Shown in pieces: positions 1-7,833 of a stretch of 64,000 nt of DNA. The number at the start of each line of letters is the position of its first letter. Within the stretch, counting starts at the first letter, position 1. Below the pieces are notes generated by a model. The model did no database searches. It worked only from the letters and a program-made list of their open reading frames with translations, and was not told where the DNA came from. This DNA comes from Rhodococcus triatomae BKS 15-14 (lineage in GTDB: Bacteria; Actinomycetota; Actinomycetes; Mycobacteriales; Mycobacteriaceae). The position numbers were made by a program, and so were the translations under genes. The stretch is from assembly GCA_000341795.1 (NCBI GenBank), contig AODO01000024.1, positions 1-64,000 of the forward strand. Reading direction: 5' to 3'.

Positions 1-76
1 CGTCGGCGCCGATGTGCCCGGCGACGGGCCGAATCTGCAGATCGGTGGCGATGGATGCTTCCGGCGCAATGGTCAT
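1..76 (-). CDS. TauD/TfdA-family dioxygenase, N-terminal fragment
   Basis: Only the first 25 codons are in the window; the gene runs off the left edge. A strong ribosome binding site (GAGGAG) lies 7 bases before the ATG at 76. The visible peptide ends in LQIRPVAGHIGAD, which resembles the start of alpha-ketoglutarate-dependent taurine/2,4-D type dioxygenases, where an xIRPLxxxIGAEIxGVDL segment is usual. It lies 110 bp downstream of an IclR regulator on the same strand, which may control it. The Fe-binding HxD...H residues lie outside the window, so the family call rests on this N-terminal motif alone. Confidence 0.6.
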   Translation of the reverse strand, partial: MTIAPEASIATDLQIRPVAGHIGAD

Positions 77-185
77 GTGAAATCTCCTCGGGCTGTGTGG
101 TTCTCGCATTCGTTCAGGTCGTACGACACCACGATGAATACGGTTCGGGTCAGGGGAAAGGGTGATTCCACGATGCGAAAAACAC

Positions 186-956
186 TCAGCGTGAATCTAT
201 CTCGACCCTCATGGGGGAGGACACCGCGGACCGTGCGATGAGGGCGGCGGTTCGCTGCATCGCGGGAACGATGCGCCGCACCGTCGGTTCGGTCAGCCGA
301 CTGCGCCGCGCCTGGACGCCGACCGCCCCCCACGGGCGGCGCGTCGCGTCGAAGACCGGTACCGCGACGGCGAGCACCGTCGGGTCGGTCGCGTCGACGG
401 CGAATCCACGTCGGCGAACTCGGTCCAGATCCGGTTCGGGCGCACGGGCGGTCCGGCCCTGCCGTGGCGACGTGAACGCGAGCACCGCGCGGCCCATCGC
501 GCTGGTTGCCGCGGGTTGACGGGACCGAGGAATCTGTATGTCGCAGAAGCGCTCCGGTGGCCGCGCCGAGAACACGGTCACCGCGTCGCCGTCTCGCACG
601 ACGGCGAGACTCGCGGTGATGCTGATGCCCGCAGCCAGTGCGTACAGCTGCGGAGCGCACGCATCGGCGCCGAGTCGGACGAGCGGCGGAACGGCCAGCG
701 AGATCAGGCCCGTTCCGATGCGGTAGCCGTCACGTCCGCGTTCGAGGAGTCCGCCGCGCACCAGTGCCTGTGCGATCCGGTGCGCACTGCTCACCGGTAG
801 CCCCGTCCGGGCGGCCACCGAACTGATCGTCAACTCGGTGGCGCCGTCCTCGAAGCACCCGAGGACGGCGACGGCACGTTCGACCGCCTGCGAACCCGAG
901 CGTGACTGGTGTGGTGAAGTCGACACGGCACCTCGCAACGTCGTCGCCTCGACCAC
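186..956 (-). CDS. IclR-family transcriptional regulator
   Basis: About 256 aa if the GTG at 956 is the start; an open frame continues upstream to 1196 but that part is Arg-rich and does not look like IclR. The N-terminal winged helix-turn-helix is visible (LTISSVAARTGLPVSSAHRI, followed by the GLLER..YRIG wing). A C-terminal IclR effector-binding domain follows (VPVFDATRRPWGAVGV region near the end). These regulators bind small aromatic or carboxylic metabolites and act on nearby catabolic genes; the dioxygenase downstream on the same strand is the obvious candidate target. The ribosome binding site is weak, so the start is uncertain. Confidence 0.8.
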   Translation of the reverse strand: MVEATTLRGAVSTSPHQSRSGSQAVERAVAVLGCFEDGATELTISSVAARTGLPVSSAHRIAQALVRGGLLERGRDGYRIGTGLISLAVPPLVRLGADACAPQLYALAAGISITASLAVVRDGDAVTVFSARPPERFCDIQIPRSRQPAATSAMGRAVLAFTSPRQGRTARAPEPDLDRVRRRGFAVDATDPTVLAVAVPVFDATRRPWGAVGVQARRSRLTEPTVRRIVPAMQRTAALIARSAVSSPMRVEIDSR

Positions 957-1089
957 GGGGTGCCGGGGCGGGTCAGCGGTGACTATCGCGCTGCGACGCC
1001 CCACGGTCAACGGTTTGACGCGCCGATATCCGAAGTCGCGGACCGCGCGTCGCCTTGTTCGCGATCGCGGCGCTCGCCAGGATGGGCGG

Positions 1090-1863
1090 ATGGCGATTTC
1101 CCGGATCATCGCGGTGCCGCTGGCGGCGGCCGTCCTGGTCGGAGCCGGAGCCTGCTCGGACGAGCCGGGCGAGGGCACGTCGACGGCAGGCGCCACCGCG
1201 ACCGGTGCGGCGCCGGCGTCGTTGCCGCCGGTCGAGCAGAACGTCGAGACCGGCTACACCGCGACCTCAGCCCGGGTGGTGGGGGACACCGGCCTCGTTC
1301 GCTACGACGTGGAGGTCCCGCAGGTCGAGGGCGGCGACCCGGCGGTTGCGGCGGAGTTCAACGAGTCGATGCGGGCGGCCCTGCAGGACCAGATCGACGG
1401 GTCGGCGGGGGAGAGCTTCACCCTTGACGGCCTGAATGATTCGCAGGTCGCGCACATCGGGTCGCGGGTGCTCGCCGGACTGCTCGTGACGTCGTGGAAC
1501 GCCGACCCGCCGGGGGCGCACCCGACCCCGTTGGTCGCGACAGTTGTCGTCGACACGGACAACGGTCAGCCGATCACCCTCAACACCCTGTTCCCCGATC
1601 TGCAGGCCGGGCTCGATCGGCTCTCCGAGGAATCCGCGCTCCTGCTGCCCGGGACCGCAGCCGGCCCCGATTTCGAGCGCTCCGGCATCGAGCCGACGCA
1701 CGAGAACTTCGCGAACTGGCTCGCCACCCCGGACGGGATGGAGGTCCACTTCTCCGACTACCAGGTCGGACCGCACGCCATCGGACTGGTGCAGGTGACG
1801 GTCCCGTGGGATCGGCTGCGGGGCGTGATGGCGCCCGCGATGGTCGATGTCGTGTCCAGCTGA
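1090..1863 (+). CDS. Secreted lipoprotein with a DUF3298/RsiV-like domain
   Basis: 257 aa. The N-terminus is a lipoprotein signal peptide: a hydrophobic stretch ending in the lipobox-like LVGAGAC, so Cys-20 would be lipidated and anchored to the membrane. A low-complexity Thr/Ala/Gly linker follows, then a globular domain (GLVRYDVEVPQVEG, then VVVDTDNGQPITLNTLF, then YQVGPHAIGLVQVTVPW) that resembles the DUF3298/RsiV-like fold of actinobacterial envelope proteins. ATG 1090 was chosen because it begins the signal peptide; the longer frame from 838 overlaps the divergent IclR gene. The function is unknown; RsiV-type domains can bind carbohydrate or lysozyme. Confidence 0.75.
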   Translation: MAISRIIAVPLAAAVLVGAGACSDEPGEGTSTAGATATGAAPASLPPVEQNVETGYTATSARVVGDTGLVRYDVEVPQVEGGDPAVAAEFNESMRAALQDQIDGSAGESFTLDGLNDSQVAHIGSRVLAGLLVTSWNADPPGAHPTPLVATVVVDTDNGQPITLNTLFPDLQAGLDRLSEESALLLPGTAAGPDFERSGIEPTHENFANWLATPDGMEVHFSDYQVGPHAIGLVQVTVPWDRLRGVMAPAMVDVVSS

Positions 1864-1878
1864 GCCGGGACACACGAA

Positions 1879-1907
1879 AGGCCGCACAGTCGGGGACTGT
1901 GCGGCCT
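1879..1907. terminator. Bidirectional terminator hairpin
   Basis: A perfect 13-bp stem (1879-1891 with 1895-1907) closes a 3-base GGG loop. It lies between the converging lipoprotein gene and rpsR, so it can end transcription from both sides. Confidence 0.75.
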
Positions 1908-1921
1908 CTCGGGAACCTCGA

Positions 1922-2179
1922 CTACCGGCTGGTGAACGGCAGCAGTGCCATCTCGCGGGCGTTCTTCACCGCGACGGCGACCTGCCGCTGCTGCTGCGGG
2001 GTCAGGCCGGTGACACGACGGCTGCGGATCTTGCCGCGGTCGGAGATGAACGTGCGGAGCAGGTTCACGTCCTTGTAGTCGACGTGCTCGATCTTCGCCG
2101 CGAACAGCGGGTTCTTCTTGGGCTTGCGGCCGGCGTCCGCACCGCGGGACTTCTTGGACGGGCCCCTCTTGACTGCCAT
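1922..2179 (-). CDS. rpsR: 30S ribosomal protein S18, zinc-independent paralog
   Basis: 85 aa, full length for bacterial S18. The core [17 protein letters not shown] and the [28 protein letters not shown] segment are diagnostic. There is no cysteine, which marks the C-minus form made by actinobacteria when zinc is scarce. It is the last gene of a four-gene minus-strand operon (rpmB-rpmG-rpsN-rpsR). The operon is read from a promoter region carrying Zur-like boxes. The ribosome binding site is GAGAGGGAG just before the ATG. The housekeeping S18 is expected elsewhere in the genome. Confidence 0.95.
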   Translation of the reverse strand: MAVKRGPSKKSRGADAGRKPKKNPLFAAKIEHVDYKDVNLLRTFISDRGKIRSRRVTGLTPQQQRQVAVAVKNAREMALLPFTSR

Positions 2180-2196
2180 TGTCTCCCTCTCGAGTC

Positions 2197-2502
2197 TTAC
2201 CAGCTGGACTTGCGGACGCCTGGCAGTTCCCCGCGATGGGCCAGCTCGCGCACGCGCACGCGGGAGAGCCCGAACTTTCGCAGGTGGCCCCGCGGACGAC
2301 CGTCCGCAGCGTCACGATTACGCAATCGTACCGGACTGGCATCGCGCGGCAGCCGCTGCAGCGCGGCCCGAGCACCGGCTCGGGCCTCGTCGGTGCTCGA
2401 CGGCTTCCGGAGGATCTCCTTCAGCTCGGCCCGACGCTCGGCGTACCGAGCGACGACCAGCGCCCGCTGCTCGTTGCGCACCACCTTCGACTTCTTCGCC
2501 AT
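2197..2502 (-). CDS. rpsN: 30S ribosomal protein S14, zinc-independent paralog
   Basis: 101 aa, the length of the long S14 form; the short zinc-binding S14 has about 61 aa and two CxxC pairs. Motifs seen: [13 protein letters not shown] at the start, and [13 protein letters not shown] with [21 protein letters not shown] near the end. No CxxC is present. Its ATG overlaps the rpmG stop codon (ATGA), so the two are translationally coupled. It would replace Zn-containing S14 in ribosomes assembled under zinc limitation. Confidence 0.95.
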   Translation of the reverse strand: MAKKSKVVRNEQRALVVARYAERRAELKEILRKPSSTDEARAGARAALQRLPRDASPVRLRNRDAADGRPRGHLRKFGLSRVRVRELAHRGELPGVRKSSW

Positions 2503-2669
2503 CAGCGCTCCTCGCGGAACTCGACGTGGCGGCGGACGACCGGGTCGTACTTGCGAAGCACGATGCGGTCGGGGTCGTTCCGCCTGTTCTTGCGGGTCAC
2601 GTAGGTGTAACCGGTCCCTGCGGTCGACTTCAGCTTCACGATCGGCCGGACGTCGGTGTTCTTCGCCAT
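2502..2669 (-). CDS. rpmG: 50S ribosomal protein L33, zinc-independent paralog
   Basis: 55 aa, typical for L33. The sequence reads [20 protein letters not shown], then [15 protein letters not shown] and [18 protein letters not shown]. The two CxxC pairs of the zinc form are absent. Both ends are coupled: the ATG overlaps the rpmB stop and the stop overlaps the rpsN start, each by ATGA. The much longer open frame reaching 2972 is only read-through of the rpmB region in another frame. Confidence 0.95.
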   Translation of the reverse strand: MAKNTDVRPIVKLKSTAGTGYTYVTRKNRRNDPDRIVLRKYDPVVRRHVEFREER

Positions 2670-2905
2670 CAGATGCGCTCCCCTCGGGTCCGCATCCGGG
2701 CGACGACGGACTCGATGCCGTCCCGGTCGATCGTCTTGATGCCCTTCGCGGACACGGTGAGCGTGATCCGGCGGCCCTCGCTCGGCAGGAAATAGGTCTT
2801 GCGCTGGATGTTCGGATCCCAGCGCCGGCTGGTCCTCACGTGTGAGTGCGATACCGACTTGCCGAAGCCGGGTGTGCGCCCGGTGACCTGGCAGTGCGCC
2901 GACAT
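2669..2905 (-). CDS. rpmB: 50S ribosomal protein L28, zinc-independent paralog
   Basis: 78 aa from the ATG at 2905, which has a near-ideal ribosome binding site (AAAGGAGG, 4 bases spacing). The sequence begins [20 protein letters not shown] and contains [20 protein letters not shown], as in L28. It has only one cysteine, so it lacks the paired CxxC ligands of the zinc form. It is the first gene of the operon; the Zur-like box at 2929-2944 lies just upstream of it. The in-frame extension to 2947 would run through that box and is not the likely start. Confidence 0.95.
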   Translation of the reverse strand: MSAHCQVTGRTPGFGKSVSHSHVRTSRRWDPNIQRKTYFLPSEGRRITLTVSAKGIKTIDRDGIESVVARMRTRGERI

Positions 2906-2928
2906 GTCGCCTCCTTTCGTTCCGTTCT

Positions 2929-2944
2929 TGAAAACGGTTGTCGA
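2929..2944. promoter_or_regulatory. Zur-like operator, rpmB side
   Basis: The sequence TGAAAACGGTTGTCGA fits the 7-1-7 actinobacterial Zur consensus TGAAAATnATTTTCA, with the core GAnAAnnnTTnTC. It sits 24 bp before the rpmB start. The zinc-bound repressor would block the C-minus operon when zinc is plentiful. Confidence 0.7.
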
Positions 2945-2982
2945 CAAATCCTCGCCGGGACGCTACCGTCATTCAAAGCAAA

Positions 2983-2998
2983 TGACAATCGTTATCGA
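2983..2998. promoter_or_regulatory. Zur-like operator, mrf side
   Basis: The sequence TGACAATCGTTATCGA has the same core GAnAAnnnTTnTC as the box at 2929. It directly abuts the mrf ribosome binding site (AAAGGAGC), so it would cover the plus-strand promoter. The centres of the two boxes are 54 bp apart, about five helical turns. Confidence 0.7.
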
Positions 2999-3009
2999 AA
3001 GGAGCGGGA

Positions 3010-4275
3010 GTGCTCGACCGCCGAACCCCGGTCGTCCTCGTCACCGGCTGGACGCATACCGACGCCGTCGCCGCGTCCCTGCGCGGGCCGGGCACGGTCG
3101 TCGTCCACCACGACCTCGCCCACCTGCGGGAAGGAGTCGTGACTCGCACCGTCACGACCGGTGACCACACCGACACCGCCGTCCTCGAACTGGCGCACGG
3201 CTGCGTCAACTGCACGCTGCGGGAGGACCTGCTCCCGCTGCTGCGGCGCCTGCACGGACGCAGTTCGGTGCAGCGGATCGTCCTGCACCTCGATCGCATC
3301 CTCGAACCGGAATCCGTGTGCCGTGCGATCGACGACGTCGCCGTCACCGGAGTGGTCGGTCAGGTCGACGGCCCGGCCTCCCGGGACGTGCGCATCGACG
3401 CGGTCGTTGCGTGTCTCGACGCCGAGACGTGGCTCGACGACGCGACCGGGGAGGAGGACCTTGGTGAACGCGGCGTCGCGGTGACCTCGGACGACGACCG
3501 CACCGTCGCGCAAGTCGTCGTCGGTCAGGTCGACCTCGCGGACGCGATCGTCGTCGCCGGCCGCGGAGCCGATGGTTGGAGCCAGGCCAGGCTGCACGCC
3601 GTCCTGGTCAGGCTCGCGCCCGCCGCTCCGATCGACTGGATCGGCGACGACCTCCCACCGGACGCCGAGCGCGTCCTCGCCCGGATCCCCGCCGGAGCCC
3701 GGCGAGGTGCCGCCCGGGGAGCTCATGCACCGCTCCTGCACGGCGAGCCGCCACTGGCCACCGACTGCGGCGTGACGCTCGTCGAGTTCGTCGCCGACCG
3801 GCCGTTCCATCCGGGTCGGCTGCACGATGCCGTCGACGTGCTGTTCGACGGTGTCGTCACCGCCCGCGGCCGGATGTGGCTGGCGACCCAACCCGACGAC
3901 GTGCTGTGGCTCGAATCCGCCGGCGGTGGTCTGGGTGTCGGGCGGGCGGGCCGCTGGCTCGCCGCGATGAGCCCGGCCGAGCAGGACGCCGAGTCGGCGG
4001 CCCGTCGTGCCTTCGCCGCCCTGCACTGGGACGAACGGCGCGGTGATCGGCACACCTCCCTTGTCGCGCTCGCCTCCGGTGCCGACCCCACGGAGATCGA
4101 CCGGGCCTTCCAGTGGGCGCTCGTCACCGACGAGGAACTCGCAGATCCGGACAGCTGGGTCCGGTGGGACGACCCGTTCGCCGACTGGCACGAAGACCCC
4201 TGCGGCGATCAGGACCCGACCGCCGCCCTCACCGCCGCCCTCCCCATCGACAACCACCGCGAGGATCGAGCATGA
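3010..4275 (+). CDS. mrf: Mrf-like ribosome hibernation recruitment factor (COG0523-related)
   Basis: 421 aa, GTG start with AAAGGAGC six bases upstream. The protein closely resembles, from memory, M. tuberculosis Rv0106 and the mycobacterial Mpy recruitment factor: [20 protein letters not shown] near residue 65, [19 protein letters not shown], then [23 protein letters not shown] and a [20 protein letters not shown] segment. COG0523 GTPases normally have a GxxxxGKT P-loop at the N-terminus; here [14 protein letters not shown] stands in its place with no GK(S/T), so GTP hydrolysis is unlikely. CxCC is reduced to CVNC. The gene is coupled to rpmE by ATGA. In mycobacteria, Mrf recruits the hibernation factor Mpy to zinc-starved ribosomes. 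Confidence 0.85.
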   Translation: MLDRRTPVVLVTGWTHTDAVAASLRGPGTVVVHHDLAHLREGVVTRTVTTGDHTDTAVLELAHGCVNCTLREDLLPLLRRLHGRSSVQRIVLHLDRILEPESVCRAIDDVAVTGVVGQVDGPASRDVRIDAVVACLDAETWLDDATGEEDLGERGVAVTSDDDRTVAQVVVGQVDLADAIVVAGRGADGWSQARLHAVLVRLAPAAPIDWIGDDLPPDAERVLARIPAGARRGAARGAHAPLLHGEPPLATDCGVTLVEFVADRPFHPGRLHDAVDVLFDGVVTARGRMWLATQPDDVLWLESAGGGLGVGRAGRWLAAMSPAEQDAESAARRAFAALHWDERRGDRHTSLVALASGADPTEIDRAFQWALVTDEELADPDSWVRWDDPFADWHEDPCGDQDPTAALTAALPIDNHREDRA

Positions 4276-4532
4276 AGCCGAACATCCACCCGAACTACCA
4301 GCCCGTCGTCTTCCAGGACGGCAACACCGGAACCCGTTTCCTGACCCGCTCGACCACGACGAGCGATCGCACGACCGAGTGGGAGGACGGCAACACCTAT
4401 CCACTCGTCGTCGTCGACGTCACCAGCGACTCGCACCCCTTCTGGACGGGCGCGGCCCGTGTGATGGACACCGAAGGTCGGGTCGAGAAGTTCGAGCGCC
4501 GCTACGGCGTCCGGAAGCGCCCGGCTCGCTGA
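4272..4532 (+). CDS. rpmE2: 50S ribosomal protein L31 type B, zinc-independent
   Basis: 86 aa, the usual type-B length. [16 protein letters not shown], then [28 protein letters not shown] and [11 protein letters not shown] are the type-B signatures. The CxxC zinc site of type A is absent. Its ATG overlaps the mrf stop (ATGA). Type-B L31 replaces the zinc form when Zur repression is lifted, which fits the Zur-like box upstream of mrf. Confidence 0.95.
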   Translation: MKPNIHPNYQPVVFQDGNTGTRFLTRSTTTSDRTTEWEDGNTYPLVVVDVTSDSHPFWTGAARVMDTEGRVEKFERRYGVRKRPAR

Positions 4533-4566
4533 CACACCCCCAGACGACACGACAGGAGCATCACCG

Positions 4567-4740
4567 ATGGCAGTCCCGAAGCGCCGCATGTCGCGGTCCA
4601 ACACCCGCAGCCGCCGTTCGCAGTGGAAGGCGAAGGCGCCCGACCTCGTGGCGGTGACCGTCGCGGGTGTCACGCATCGCGTTCCCCGACGGCTCGTCCG
4701 CGCCGTCGAACTGGGGGTGTACGACCCGTCCGGTCGCTGA
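4567..4740 (+). CDS. rpmF: 50S ribosomal protein L32, zinc-independent paralog
   Basis: 57 aa, easily missed because of its size. The ATG at 4567 follows AGGAG by seven bases. The protein begins [20 protein letters not shown], which is the conserved L32 N-terminus. The rest ([20 protein letters not shown], then [11 protein letters not shown]) lacks the four zinc-ligand cysteines normally found in L32. It lies 34 bp after rpmE and is probably the last gene of the mrf operon. Together with the genes across the divergent promoter it gives six C-minus ribosomal proteins in one locus. Confidence 0.9.
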   Translation: MAVPKRRMSRSNTRSRRSQWKAKAPDLVAVTVAGVTHRVPRRLVRAVELGVYDPSGR

Positions 4741-4865
4741 CGGCATTTTGGGGGCTCCCGATTCCATTCGTTAGGATAACGAGCGCCTGGCGTGGCCCAT
4801 CCGTGCGCGACGACGCCAGGGACCCATGCAGTCATCCACGGTGATCCCGTGGCGAGGGAGCACCC

Positions 4866-6311
4866 GTGTCCGAAGACACCCGGATCATCACGAACACAGA
4901 CGAGCAGCCGGGACTGTCCCGGCAACTGTCGAACCGGCACATCCAGCTGATGGCGATCGGCGGTGCCATCGGCACCGGCCTGTTCATGGGCTCCGGCAAG
5001 ACCATCTCGCTCGCCGGGCCGTCGGTGCTGTTCGTCTACATGATCATCGGCACGATGCTGTTCTTCGTCATGCGGGCGATGGGCGAGTTGCTGCTGTCGA
5101 ACACCGGCTACCGCTCCTTCGCCGACTTCGCGGGCGACTACCTCGGACCGTGGGCCGGTTTCTTCACCGGCTGGACGTACTGGTTCTGCTGGATCGTCAC
5201 CGGCATCGCCGACGTCATCGCGATCGCGGGATACGTCGCCTACTGGTGGGGCTCGCTGCCGTTGTGGATACCCGCACTGGCGGCCGTCGTGCTGCTCGTC
5301 GCGCTCAACCTCCCGACCGTGAAGGCGTTCGGCGAAACCGAGTTCTGGTTCGCCCTCATCAAGATCGTCGCCATCGTCACCCTCATCGTGGTCGGTCTCG
5401 CGATGGTCTTCACGAGCTTCGTCGCGCCCAACGGCTCGGAGTCGTCGTTCGGAAACCTGTGGAACGACGGCGGCTTCTTCCCGACCGGACCGATGGGCTT
5501 CGTCGCCGGATTCCAGATCGCCACGTTCGCTTTCGTGGGGATCGAACTCGTCGGCACCGCCGCCGCCGAGACCAAGGACCCCGAGAGGAACCTGCCCAAG
5601 GCGATCAACTCGATCCCGATCCGGGTGATGCTGTTCTACGTCGTCGCGCTCGCCGTCATCATGTCGGTCACCCCGTGGCGCGAGATCAGCGGCGACAGCA
5701 GTCCCTTCGTGGCGATGTTCGCGCTCGCCGGCCTCGGAATCGCAGCCTCGGTCGTCAACTTCGTCGTCCTCACCTCGGCCGCGTCCTCGGCGAACTCCGG
5801 CATCTACTCCACCTCCCGGATGGTCTACGGACTCGCCCAGGACGGTGACGCGCCCGGCGTCTTCGCGCGGCTGACGCCACGGCGGGTGCCTGCCAACGCG
5901 CTCTATCTGTCCGGGGTGTTCCTGCTGTCCGGCGTGGTCATGGTCGTCGTCGGCGACTCGATCATCGAGGCGTTCACGATCGTCACCACCATCTCGTCGC
6001 TGTGCTTCATGTTCGTGTGGTCGATGATCCTCGTCAGCTACATCGTCTACCGGCGCCGCCGCCCCGATCTGCACGAACGATCCGCCTTCCCGATGCCCGG
6101 CGGCGTGGTGATGTGCTACGTCGTGCTGGCGTTCTTCGGCTTCCTCGTGTGGGCGTTCACCCAGAAGACCGACACCTTGCATGCACTACTCGTGACGCCC
6201 GCCTGGTTCGTCGTCCTCGGCGTGGTGTGGTCGGTCCTGCGCCGTCGCCCGGTCCAGATGGCCCGCGCCGCGGCCCACCAAGCGGATGCGCGCGACACGC
6301 ACCCACGCTGA
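4866..6311 (+). CDS. Amino-acid permease (APC superfamily, CycA/GabP-like)
   Basis: 481 aa with about 12 predicted membrane helices. The N-terminus LSNRHIQLMAIGGAIGTGLF is the APC amino-acid-transporter signature, followed by GSGKTISLAGPSVLFVY. The motifs FQIATFAFVGIELVGTAAAE and NLPKAINSIPIRVMLFY are typical of the AAT family that includes CycA, GabP and AnsP. It is a proton-coupled importer of small amino acids in the plasma membrane. The substrate cannot be read from sequence, although the N-terminus looks most like CycA (D-Ala/D-Ser/Gly). The start is GTG after GAGGGAG. A weak 8-bp inverted repeat (4786-4793 with 4813-4820) lies upstream. Confidence 0.88.
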   Translation: MSEDTRIITNTDEQPGLSRQLSNRHIQLMAIGGAIGTGLFMGSGKTISLAGPSVLFVYMIIGTMLFFVMRAMGELLLSNTGYRSFADFAGDYLGPWAGFFTGWTYWFCWIVTGIADVIAIAGYVAYWWGSLPLWIPALAAVVLLVALNLPTVKAFGETEFWFALIKIVAIVTLIVVGLAMVFTSFVAPNGSESSFGNLWNDGGFFPTGPMGFVAGFQIATFAFVGIELVGTAAAETKDPERNLPKAINSIPIRVMLFYVVALAVIMSVTPWREISGDSSPFVAMFALAGLGIAASVVNFVVLTSAASSANSGIYSTSRMVYGLAQDGDAPGVFARLTPRRVPANALYLSGVFLLSGVVMVVVGDSIIEAFTIVTTISSLCFMFVWSMILVSYIVYRRRRPDLHERSAFPMPGGVVMCYVVLAFFGFLVWAFTQKTDTLHALLVTPAWFVVLGVVWSVLRRRPVQMARAAAHQADARDTHPR

Positions 6312-6347
6312 CCCCCGCCGCCCCGCTGCATGGGCAGGATGAATTCT

Positions 6348-6404
6348 CGGCATGAACGGAACCGTTCACTCGGTCAGATCGACTGAACGGTTCCGTTCAT
6401 GCCG
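6348..6404. promoter_or_regulatory. Twin palindromic operators (nested inverted repeat)
   Basis: Perfect 21-bp arms 6348-6368 and 6384-6404 flank a 15-base spacer. Each arm carries its own 16-bp palindrome, TGAACGGAACCGTTCA at 6353-6368 and TGAACGGTTCCGTTCA at 6384-6399. This is the architecture of a double TetR-type operator, with centres 31 bp apart (three helical turns). As a single hairpin it could also end cycA-like transcription. Confidence 0.6.
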
Positions 6405-6452
6405 AACGGCGAGGGCGCTGGGAGCGAGCGGGGAGGGGTGACGGGAGGCGTG

Positions 6453-7061
6453 GTGCTGCTCATCGTTCTCGAACTGGTCGGCGTGGTCGCCTTCGCGGCG
6501 TCCGGCGCGATGGTCGGGGTGACCAAGCGCCTCGACCTGTTCGGGGTCTGCCTGATCGGGGTGTTCACCGCCATCGGCGGCGGTGTGCTGCGTGACGTCC
6601 TGCTCGGCATCACCCCACCGACCTCGCTGACCACCTGGAAGTACTTCACCACCGCGCTCGTGACCTCGGTGGTCGTGTTCTTCGCCCACGCCGCGATTCG
6701 ACGACTGCGCCGCGAGATCCTCGTCCTGGACGCCCTCGGCATGGGTCTGTTCGCGAGCAGCGGTGCGACGATCGCGCTCGGTGTCGGCGCCAGCAACCAG
6801 GCCGCGATGCTGATCGGCGCGACCGCCGCGATCGGCGGCGGTGTGCTGCGCGACATCCTCGTCAACGAGGTGCCGTTGCTGCTGCACCGCGACCTCTACG
6901 CCATCCCCGCCCTGATCGGGTCGAGCGTCGTCGTCGCGTGCGCGGCGGCCGGACTCGGCACGAACGTCGGACTGGTGACCGGAACGGTGTCGGCGTCGGT
7001 GCTGCGGCTGCTCGCGCTGTGGCGCAAGTGGAACCTCCCCGGACCGCGAATCGTGGACTGA
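6453..7061 (+). CDS. TRIC-type cation channel family protein (UPF0126/YadS-like)
   Basis: About 202 aa and strongly hydrophobic, with roughly seven membrane helices. Two repeated halves each carry the family hallmark: [15 protein letters not shown] near the first third and [21 protein letters not shown] in the second. [14 protein letters not shown] at the start is also typical. Prokaryotic TRIC proteins form trimeric potassium-permeable channels; some UPF0126 members are linked to glycine uptake. I placed the start at GTG 6453 because GGGAGG precedes it by four bases and the family begins here. The ATG at 6399 is in frame but sits inside the operator palindrome and has no ribosome binding site. 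Confidence 0.85.
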   Translation: MLLIVLELVGVVAFAASGAMVGVTKRLDLFGVCLIGVFTAIGGGVLRDVLLGITPPTSLTTWKYFTTALVTSVVVFFAHAAIRRLRREILVLDALGMGLFASSGATIALGVGASNQAAMLIGATAAIGGGVLRDILVNEVPLLLHRDLYAIPALIGSSVVVACAAAGLGTNVGLVTGTVSASVLRLLALWRKWNLPGPRIVD

Positions 7062-7107
7062 GGAGGCGAACCGCGCGGTCGTGAACCTCGCGACACGTTC
7101 AGGGACC

Positions 7108-7124
7108 TCTCAGCACGATCTCAG
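7108..7124 (+). promoter_or_regulatory. MprA-like box upstream of mprA
   Basis: Two direct TCTCAG repeats (7108 and 7119) are exactly 11 bp apart, one helical turn, 23 bp before the mprA ATG. MprA of M. tuberculosis binds loosely conserved direct repeats of this kind and activates its own operon. Confidence 0.65.
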
Positions 7125-7146
7125 ATCTCCGGGGGAAACTAGAACA

Positions 7147-7833
7147 ATGCGCATCCTGGTGGTCGACGACGACCGAGCCGTGCGGGAGTCACTCCGCCGT
7201 TCCCTCACCTTCAACGGGTACACCGTGGACCTCGCCGTCGACGGCCTCAACGCGCTCGAGAAGGTCGCCGAGTCCAGGCCCGACGCCGTGGTCCTCGACG
7301 TCATGATGCCCCGGCTGGACGGTCTCGAGGTGTGCCGACGGTTGCGCAGCGCGGGCGACGACCTCCCCATCCTGGTGCTGACCGCTCGCGACTCGGTGTC
7401 CGAGCGGGTCGCCGGCCTCGACGCCGGGGCAGACGACTACCTGCCGAAGCCGTTCGCACTCGAGGAACTGCTGGCCCGCCTGCGCGCGCTCCTGCGCCGC
7501 GCGGTTCCGGACCCCGACGCCGCCTCGGAGGTCCTCGCGTTCGAGGACCTCACCCTGGACCCGGTCACCCGCGAGGTCAACCGCAAGGGCAGGCCGATCA
7601 GCCTCACCCGCACCGAGTTCTCGCTCCTCGAGATGCTGATGTCGAACCCCAGGAGGGTGCTCTCCCGCAGTCGCATCCTGGAGGAGGTGTGGGGCTACGA
7701 CTTTCCCACCTCGGGCAACGCCCTCGAGGTGTACGTCGGATACCTCCGGCGCAAGACGGAGGCCGACGGTGAGCCACGCCTGATCCACACCGTCCGCGGG
7801 GTCGGCTACGTGCTCCGGGAGACACCTCCGTGA
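7147..7833 (+). CDS. mprA: Response regulator MprA (OmpR family)
   Basis: 228 aa. The receiver domain spans about residues 1-118, with acidic D7/D8, phospho-acceptor D51 in [12 protein letters not shown] and K101 in DYLPKPF. The OmpR winged-helix DNA-binding domain follows ([20 protein letters not shown], then [12 protein letters not shown] and [13 protein letters not shown]). The sequence and the order mprA-mprB-pepD-moaB2 match the mycobacterial envelope-stress system that activates sigma factor genes and pepD. The stop overlaps the mprB start. Two direct TCTCAG repeats lie upstream, consistent with autoregulation. Confidence 0.95.
   Translation: MRILVVDDDRAVRESLRRSLTFNGYTVDLAVDGLNALEKVAESRPDAVVLDVMMPRLDGLEVCRRLRSAGDDLPILVLTARDSVSERVAGLDAGADDYLPKPFALEELLARLRALLRRAVPDPDAASEVLAFEDLTLDPVTREVNRKGRPISLTRTEFSLLEMLMSNPRRVLSRSRILEEVWGYDFPTSGNALEVYVGYLRRKTEADGEPRLIHTVRGVGYVLRETPP

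Noticed and set aside
838-1089. N-terminal extension of the lipoprotein gene
   Set aside because: It would bury the signal peptide and overlap the divergent IclR gene.
4209-6182. 657-aa minus-strand open frame opposite the permease
   Set aside because: Composition is Asp/Arg/His-rich with no motifs; the plus strand encodes a full APC permease plus rpmE and rpmF.
6399-6452. ATG 6399 as start of the TRIC-type gene
   Set aside because: It lies inside the operator palindrome, has no ribosome binding site, and the added residues do not resemble the family; GTG 6453 fits better, though this is not certain.
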